A DNA stretch of 64,000 bases, from positions 10,069-74,068 of the forward strand of contig JAYSWJ010000086.1 of the NCBI GenBank assembly GCA_043718065.1, in the 5' to 3' direction. Each line of letters starts with the position of its first letter. The stretch's first letter is position 1. The notes beneath the pieces were generated by a model. The model was given only the letters and a program-made list of their open reading frames with translations, had not been told where the DNA came from and did not search any database. Below are positions 58,531 to 64,000 of the stretch, piece by piece. This DNA is from JAAFIP01 sp043718065 (lineage in GTDB: Bacteria; Pseudomonadota; Gammaproteobacteria; Burkholderiales; Burkholderiaceae_C). The position numbers and the translations under genes were made by a program.

Positions 58531-59451
58531 TTATTTAATAAGTCCCTTGGACTTTAAGAAATCACCCGCTACTTTTTTGGCATCTTGCCCTTCGATTTGA
58601 ATTTTGGCATTCAAGGCCTGCAACGTCGCGCCGTCTAGCGCCTTGAAGATAGGTTCTAAGACAGTTTTAATTTTAGGATTTTTAGCCAGTACTTCTTCGC
58701 GCACAATCGGCGCGGGTGCATAGATAGGTTGCACCGATTTGGTGTCTTCCATAATGACCAAGCCCAGCGCTGCAACTGGGCCATCGGTGCCATAAGCCAT
58801 GGCAGCATTCACGCCAGAGGTTTTCTCTGCTGCTGCCCGAATGGTGGTGGCTGTGTCGCCACCGGCCAGCGTCAAAATTTGCTCAGGCTTTAACTTAAAG
58901 CCATAGGCGGTCTGAAAAGCAGGTAGCGCGTCTGAACGCTCTACAAATTCTGCAGACGCCGCTAGCTTGAACTGCCCGCCGCCACTGACCCATTTGCCCA
59001 AATCTTCCAGGGTTTTCAGCTTGTTGGCAGTGGCAATATCTTTGCGCACCGCGATAGTCCAGGTATTGTTGGCAGGCGAGGGTTCTAGCCATACGATTTT
59101 ATTTTTGGCTAAATCTAGAGTTTTAACTCGCTCGTAGCCTGCTTTGGCGTTCTTCCATGCCACGTTAGTTTCTTCGCCGAAAATAAAGGCACCATTGCCT
59201 GTGTACTCTGGGTAAATATCAATTTCGCCTGCGGTGATGGCGCTGCGCATTATTTTGGTGTTGCCAAGTGCGGATTTGTTCTCTACCTTGATACCGTTGG
59301 CCTCTAGCGCCAGCGCTATTACATTGCCTAGCAGCTTGCCCTCGGTGTCGATTTTAGAGCCAACCTTGACAGGCGCAGTTTGTGCAAATGCAGCACTGGC
59401 CAGCAGGCCAGTAGCCAAGACCATGACGGTTCTGCGTTGAATAGTGTTCAT
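58531..59451 (-). CDS. Osmolyte ABC transporter substrate-binding protein (OsmF/YehZ-like)
   Basis: A 306-residue periplasmic protein with a signal peptide (MVLATGLLASAAFAQTA) and an OpuAC-type domain (VGSKIDTEGKLLGNVIALAL, DIYPEYTGNGAFIFGEE). It is the first gene of the operon. The aromatic residues for a betaine cage are not certain by eye, so the ligand is open. YehZ-type systems often have low affinity for betaine. Confidence 0.87.
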   Translation of the reverse strand: MNTIQRRTVMVLATGLLASAAFAQTAPVKVGSKIDTEGKLLGNVIALALEANGIKVENKSALGNTKIMRSAITAGEIDIYPEYTGNGAFIFGEETNVAWKNAKAGYERVKTLDLAKNKIVWLEPSPANNTWTIAVRKDIATANKLKTLEDLGKWVSGGGQFKLAASAEFVERSDALPAFQTAYGFKLKPEQILTLAGGDTATTIRAAAEKTSGVNAAMAYGTDGPVAALGLVIMEDTKSVQPIYAPAPIVREEVLAKNPKIKTVLEPIFKALDGATLQALNAKIQIEGQDAKKVAGDFLKSKGLIK

Positions 59452-59731
59452 GGAATTACCCTTTTCATGAGTTTGTAATGCGCCAACTGCGCTAATGAGA
59501 CGATCAGCTGATTAGTTTGCACTAAATTTTGTAAGCCTACTAACTGTAAGCGTACTGTGAAATTGCGCTAATAGTTCAAACCATGGCCACCAAGCGGTAA
59601 CTACTGGCAACCACGCGCGACCTTGTCCGACGCATTTGCGCGCTCCCGACTGACCTGCACGGGCCCAGACTGCTGACAGCCTTGGAAGCGTAAAAACTCT
59701 ACGATAAATATTAACTTTAAGGATGTAACCC

Positions 59732-60487
59732 ATGAAATTTTTAACCAAGTGTTTGCTAGTATGTGTGCCTGTAGTGGGTTTGGCAGCTTGCGGCGGCAGC
59801 GACACCGAAGATCGTCTTGACATAGCCGACCCTACAGTGCGTTTTGTCCATGCATCGCCTCTGGCGCCTAATGTGACCTTATACCGCGACGGTACCGCAC
59901 AAGCTAACGCTACCAATGCAGCCTACAAATTTGCGTCAGACTATTTCTACACCGAAACCATGTCTGCCGACTGGTCAGTCAAAACCGCCAGCAGCAATGC
60001 TACCGTGGGCAATGTGGCGATAGATGCCAAACGCGGTAACAAATACACCATAGTGGTGCTGCCATCGTCTAATACCGAGAACAGTATTTACGAGATCAGA
60101 GACCCGTACAACAAGTCACTCACCAGCGACAAAGCCAAGCTGCGCATCATGAATGCATCGTTTAACGCCAGTAATATTGACTTGTACATTAACGCGGTAG
60201 GTACAGATATATCAGCAGCAAGCGTAACTCCTGTCATTGCCGCCACACCCTACAAAACCTCTGGCCCATCCACTGGCAACGACTCGCTTGATATTGCAGG
60301 CGGCAACTATCAAATGGCTATCACAGCAGCTGGCAGCAAAACAGTGTTGTTCAAAGGCGCTATCACTATCGACAACAACAAAGACGTATTGTTGTTAACT
60401 GTGCCTGATTCGATATTGCCAGGCGCTATTAAAACGCTGATGAAGATTGAGGGCGTAGCCGGAACCGCTGAAGTACCTGCCAGCTAA
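59732..60487 (+). CDS. DUF4397 domain lipoprotein
   Basis: A 251-residue lipoprotein. Signal and lipobox (VPVVGLAACGG, Cys near 22) are followed by two DUF4397 units (TVRFVHASPLAPNVTLY; AKLRIMNASFNASNIDLYI), beta-sandwiches of unknown role anchored in the outer membrane. It has AAGGA before the ATG and is divergent from the transporter operon. The gap 59452-59731 holds no other gene. Confidence 0.85.
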   Translation: MKFLTKCLLVCVPVVGLAACGGSDTEDRLDIADPTVRFVHASPLAPNVTLYRDGTAQANATNAAYKFASDYFYTETMSADWSVKTASSNATVGNVAIDAKRGNKYTIVVLPSSNTENSIYEIRDPYNKSLTSDKAKLRIMNASFNASNIDLYINAVGTDISAASVTPVIAATPYKTSGPSTGNDSLDIAGGNYQMAITAAGSKTVLFKGAITIDNNKDVLLLTVPDSILPGAIKTLMKIEGVAGTAEVPAS

Positions 60488-60527
60488 CACCCTAGCTTGC
60501 CCTGACAACCACTTGCCCGATACACGC

Positions 60528-60561
60528 AAAAAGCCGCACTGGTTGCCCAGCGCGGCTTTTT
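60528..60561. terminator. Bidirectional intrinsic terminator
   Basis: AAAAAGCCGC pairs with GCGGCTTTTT around an inner CTGG/CCAG stem and TTGC loop, giving T-runs on both strands. It ends both the DUF4397 gene (rightward) and hppA (leftward). Confidence 0.88.
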
Positions 60562-60582
60562 GCAATTAAGTAGCAGCGCTAT

Positions 60583-63066
60583 TTACTGCAGCGTGACTTC
60601 TACCCGCCGACCCTCTGCAGCGCTGGTAGCACCAGCTTGGATATCTTCAGGTTTTTTCAGCTCGACCTTGTCAGCAGGCGCACCCGAGGCGGTCAAAAGG
60701 TCGCGCACCGCAAAAGCACGTTGCTTGGCCAGTTCCTTGTTTTGGTCCATGTTGCCGCTAAGGTCAACATAGCCGCTAACTGCTGCTTTTTTACCTGCTG
60801 CAACACCCGCCAAGATGTCCTTGAGGGCATCTTTACCGCCTTGTGCTAAATCAGACTTGCCAGATGCAAAATAGAATTTCACCACGCCATTGTCTACTTT
60901 GACAGAGGCTGCATCACTTGCCATGGGGGTGGCACCAGCGCTAGCACCAGCAGCCGCGCTCGCTACGGCAGCAACGGGTGCTGCCACAGGTGCACTGGCA
61001 GCCTTGCCACCATGAATCGACATCATCAAAGGCACGATCAATAGCGCCACGATGTTGATGATCTTAATGAGCGGGTTAATCGCAGGGCCTGCGGTATCTT
61101 TGTACGGGTCGCCTACGGTGTCGCCCGTGACAGCGGCTTTGTGGGTGTCCGAGCCCTTGCCGCCGTGGTTGCCGTCTTCAATATATTTCTTGGCGTTGTC
61201 CCACGCACCGCCACCGGTACACATAGAGATGGCCACAAACAAGCCAGTCACAATCGTGCCCATCAGAAGGCCGCCCAAGGCTGCAGGGCCCAATGTCAAG
61301 CCCACTACCACTGGAGCCACTACGGGCAACAGCGACGGGATCATCATTTCTTTAATGGCCGCTGTCGTCAGCATGTCCACTGCCGTGTCGTACTCAGGCT
61401 TGCCTGTGCCGTCCATGATGCCTTTGATATCGCGGAACTGGCGACGTACCTCCACCACCACGGCACCTGCAGCGCGGCCCACGGCCTCCATCGCCATGGC
61501 ACCGAACAAATACGGAATCAACCCGCCGATGAACAAACCAATGATGACCATCGGGTTAGACAAATCAAAGGTAATGGCGTTGCCGTAGGCTTCTAGCTTG
61601 TGGGTGTAGTCGGCAAACAGCACCAATGCTGCCAAGCCTGCAGAGCCAATCGCATAGCCTTTGGTCACCGCTTTGGTGGTATTGCCCACGGCGTCTAGTG
61701 GGTCGGTTACGTCGCGCACGCTTTTGGGCATTTCGGCCATTTCGGCAATGCCGCCAGCGTTGTCGGTGATAGGGCCATAGGCGTCCAGTGCCACCACAAT
61801 ACCTGCCATGCTGAGCATAGAGGTAGCTGCAATTGCAATGCCGTACAAACCAGCCAGTTTGAAGGCGGTGTAGATGGCAACGCAAACAAAAATGACAGGC
61901 CAAGCGGTAGAGCGCATTGACACACCCAGGCCCGCAATAATGTTGGTGCCATGGCCGGTGGTAGACGCTTGCGCGATGTGCTTAACTGGTGCGTACTGCG
62001 TGCCGGTGTAGTACTCGGTAATCCACACCAAAGCGCCCGTGAGCACTAAGCCGACGATACATGTGCCAAACAGGCTCATGTGGGTGACTACGCGCCCATC
62101 GGTGAGGGTGATAGCTTGGGGGAACATACTGGAGCTGACAAAGTAAAAGGCAATCAGCGACAAAACGCCTGCGACTGCCAAGCCTTTGTACAGCGCAGGC
62201 ATAACGTTCTTCATACCAGGTGATGCCACTACAAAGAAGCAACCGATGATCGACGCTACGATGGATACCGCTCCGAGCATCAACGGGTACAGCACGGTGT
62301 TAGCACCGCCGCCGCTCACGAGCAAGGTGCCCAGTACCATAGTGGCAATTAAAGTAACCGCATAGGTCTCAAACAAGTCGGCGGCCATGCCGGCGCAGTC
62401 GCCTACGTTGTCGCCCACGTTATCGGCAATTACCGCGGGGTTGCGCGGGTCGTCCTCGGGTATGCCGGCCTCTACCTTGCCTACCAAATCAGCGCCTACG
62501 TCAGCACCTTTGGTAAAAATACCGCCACCTAAACGGGCAAAGATTGAGATCAGCGATGAGCCAAATGCAAAACCAATCAGCGGGTTCAGCTTAGCTGCAG
62601 TGGGCGCGCCATCGGGCACCAAAAACCAATAAAACGCTGTCACGCCAATCAGGCCTAAGCCAACCACCAGCATGCCAGTGATAGCGCCACCGCGAAATGC
62701 CACTTGCAATGCAGGCGCTATGCCTTTGGTAGCTGCCTGAGCAGTGCGTACGTTGGCCCGCACCGAAACGTTCATTCCAATAAAGCCACAGGCACCCGAC
62801 AATACAGCTCCAATAACAAAGCCTACTGCCGACATGCGGTCTAAAAATATAGCAATCAAAATGGCCAGAACAACGCCCACCACGGTGATGGTTTTGTATT
62901 GCCTAGCCAGGTAAGCCCCGGCACCGGTTTGAATCGCGGCCGCAATTTCTTGCATGCGCGCATTGCCAGCGTCTTGAGAAAGAATCCAGCTACGCGCCCA
63001 GAAGCCGTAACCCACGGCTATAAAGCCGCATACCAGCGCAATAATCAGCGCAGAGTTGCCAGTCAT
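60583..63066 (-). CDS. hppA: Membrane-bound proton-pumping pyrophosphatase with OmpA-like C-terminus
   Basis: An 827-residue ion-pumping pyrophosphatase. The substrate-site motifs are complete (DVGADLVGKVEAGIPEDDPR, then DNVGDNVGDCAGMAADLFE; a second acidic motif near the C-terminus, VGDPYKDTAGPA). GNTTKA carries lysine where K+-dependent enzymes have alanine (GNTTAA), so it should be the K+-independent, proton-pumping type. After the last membrane helix an Ala-rich linker leads to an OmpA-like domain (residues about 720-827; FASGKSDL, NKELAKQRAFAVRDLL). Both termini of these pumps face the periplasm, so this domain could bind peptidoglycan. Confidence 0.92.
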   Translation of the reverse strand: MTGNSALIIALVCGFIAVGYGFWARSWILSQDAGNARMQEIAAAIQTGAGAYLARQYKTITVVGVVLAILIAIFLDRMSAVGFVIGAVLSGACGFIGMNVSVRANVRTAQAATKGIAPALQVAFRGGAITGMLVVGLGLIGVTAFYWFLVPDGAPTAAKLNPLIGFAFGSSLISIFARLGGGIFTKGADVGADLVGKVEAGIPEDDPRNPAVIADNVGDNVGDCAGMAADLFETYAVTLIATMVLGTLLVSGGGANTVLYPLMLGAVSIVASIIGCFFVVASPGMKNVMPALYKGLAVAGVLSLIAFYFVSSSMFPQAITLTDGRVVTHMSLFGTCIVGLVLTGALVWITEYYTGTQYAPVKHIAQASTTGHGTNIIAGLGVSMRSTAWPVIFVCVAIYTAFKLAGLYGIAIAATSMLSMAGIVVALDAYGPITDNAGGIAEMAEMPKSVRDVTDPLDAVGNTTKAVTKGYAIGSAGLAALVLFADYTHKLEAYGNAITFDLSNPMVIIGLFIGGLIPYLFGAMAMEAVGRAAGAVVVEVRRQFRDIKGIMDGTGKPEYDTAVDMLTTAAIKEMMIPSLLPVVAPVVVGLTLGPAALGGLLMGTIVTGLFVAISMCTGGGAWDNAKKYIEDGNHGGKGSDTHKAAVTGDTVGDPYKDTAGPAINPLIKIINIVALLIVPLMMSIHGGKAASAPVAAPVAAVASAAAGASAGATPMASDAASVKVDNGVVKFYFASGKSDLAQGGKDALKDILAGVAAGKKAAVSGYVDLSGNMDQNKELAKQRAFAVRDLLTASGAPADKVELKKPEDIQAGATSAAEGRRVEVTLQ

Positions 63067-63324
63067 AAACAGAATCTCCTTTTAGTTTTGACGAAGAGGG
63101 TGTCCAACGCTTTGTTTGCCATGGCACCCGCTGCGTTGCTTCCTCATCCCAACTTACCCAAACTGGGCAGAGACAATTGGCCAACCGACACAATGTAGCC
63201 GCAAAACGTGACATATTTGCGGATAAGCAAGTATGTTGAAAGTAAAATCAGGGTTAATCCTAGCAATGGGTCTACAGCCTGTAACCTTTCTAGACCTTCT
63301 TTAACCCCTCTCAAAGCCCTCAAC

Positions 63325-63855
63325 ATGTCACTCGACCGCGTATATCCTGGCAAAAATGCCCCCAAAGAATTTAACGTCATCATCGAAATCCCGATGAATG
63401 CCGACCCAATCAAATACGAAGTTGATAAAGAAAGCGGCGCAATTTTCGTAGATCGCTTCATGTCCACAGCAATGCATTACCCCACCAACTATGGCTATGT
63501 GCCCAAAACCTTAAGTGGTGACGGCGACCCGGTAGACGTGCTGGTGATCACGCCCGTGCCGCTGATTCCAGGTGTTGTGGTCACTTGCCGTGCTATCGGC
63601 ATTTTGATGATGGAAGACGAAGCAGGGGTTGATGGCAAAGTACTGGCTGTGCCAATAGACAAAAAATGCTCGCTGTACACCCACTGGCAAAAGCCCGAAG
63701 ACATGAACCCACTGCGCCTGAAGACCATCTCGCACTTCTTTGAACACTACAAAGATTTAGAAGAAGGCAAATGGGTCAAGGTTATCGGCTGGCAAGGCCC
63801 AGAAGCTGCATGTAAAGAAATTACAGACGGCATTGCGGCTTACGTTAAACCTTAA
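63325..63855 (+). CDS. ppa: Soluble inorganic pyrophosphatase
   Basis: A 176-residue family I pyrophosphatase (cytoplasmic hexamer, Mg2+-dependent). The signature DGDPVDVLV and IPIDKKC-type segment (AVPIDKKCSLY) are present, with KYEVDKESG near the active site. It is head-to-head with hppA across a 258-bp gap, so cytosolic PPi is split either for heat or for ion pumping. ATG 63325 gives the standard length. Confidence 0.95.
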   Translation: MSLDRVYPGKNAPKEFNVIIEIPMNADPIKYEVDKESGAIFVDRFMSTAMHYPTNYGYVPKTLSGDGDPVDVLVITPVPLIPGVVVTCRAIGILMMEDEAGVDGKVLAVPIDKKCSLYTHWQKPEDMNPLRLKTISHFFEHYKDLEEGKWVKVIGWQGPEAACKEITDGIAAYVKP

Positions 63856-63948
63856 CGCTCGGTAGGGTCAGTTTTTTTGAAAGCCATCTACAAGCCTAAA
63901 TCTTGTAACTACTCAGGTCCCTCGCACGAGTATGTCAAAATACACAGC

Positions 63949-64000
63949 ATGAAAGGCCTACTCAATCTAAGTCAAATGAGCCATGAAGACAAAGATGGGC
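63949..64000 (+). CDS. Possible start of a downstream gene (cut by edge)
   Basis: An ATG at 63949 opens a frame to the window edge (MKGLLNLSQMSHEDKDG). Only 17 residues are visible and no family can be named. There is no obvious ribosome site. Confidence 0.25.
   Translation, partial: MKGLLNLSQMSHEDKDG

Noticed and set aside
62729..62743. A further match to the interspersed repeat core (GTAGCTGCCTGAGCA) inside hppA
   Set aside because: It encodes TAQAA, which is part of the conserved NVRTAQAA motif of membrane pyrophosphatases, so it is probably coincidence rather than an inserted repeat.
1..64000. CRISPR arrays, tRNA and rRNA genes
   Set aside because: No spaced direct-repeat array and no cloverleaf or rRNA-like sequence was noticed; the prophage does not sit in a tRNA gene.

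Overview
The window is chromosomal DNA of a betaproteobacterium, most likely a member of the Comamonadaceae (Rhodoferax/Polaromonas type). The reasons are the mfd-ispD-ispF neighbourhood, a membrane pyrophosphatase carrying an OmpA-like tail, and scattered copies of a short repeat with core TGCTCAAGCAGCTAT that resembles repeats I know from comamonad genomes. No tRNA, rRNA or CRISPR array was seen.

Left host flank (1-14.9 kb): the 3' part of an RNase G gene; a polysaccharide deacetylase overlapping a GT4 glycosyltransferase; a sugar-acid cluster (an aldehyde dehydrogenase divergent from uronate dehydrogenase, SMP-30 lactonase, IlvD/EDD dehydratase and a RraA-fold aldolase-like protein); a vapBC-type toxin-antitoxin pair; mfd; ispD and ispF.

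Prophage (about 14.9-55.28 kb): a complete-looking transposable phage. Its early region resembles BcepMu (Ner-like regulators, MuA-type DDE transposase, MuB-type ATPase, Gam-like protein, GemA, Mor). Its head genes are Mu-like (gp27 to gp37). Its tail looks non-contractile, of D3112/B3 type, because there is a tube protein and tape measure but no sheath. The late genes are split. Packaging, portal and lysis genes run leftward; protease/scaffold, capsid and tail genes run rightward, and the early operon lies between them. Three late promoters share one geometry: an 18-bp dyad AACTAAA-N4-TTTAGTT, exactly 34 bp before the start codon, with a -10-like hexamer exactly 6 nt before that codon. This predicts one activator (the Mor homologue) and leaderless late mRNAs. 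Transposase-site-like repeats with 23-bp spacing mark both ends. Two envelope genes downstream of the repressor are candidate lysogenic-conversion genes.

Right host flank (55.3-64 kb): a four-gene quaternary-amine/osmolyte ABC importer operon; a DUF4397 lipoprotein; a bidirectional terminator; hppA (a proton-pumping membrane pyrophosphatase fused to an OmpA-like domain) head-to-head with the soluble pyrophosphatase gene ppa; and the first codons of another possible gene at the edge.

All family names come from reading the sequences by eye. No database search was run.
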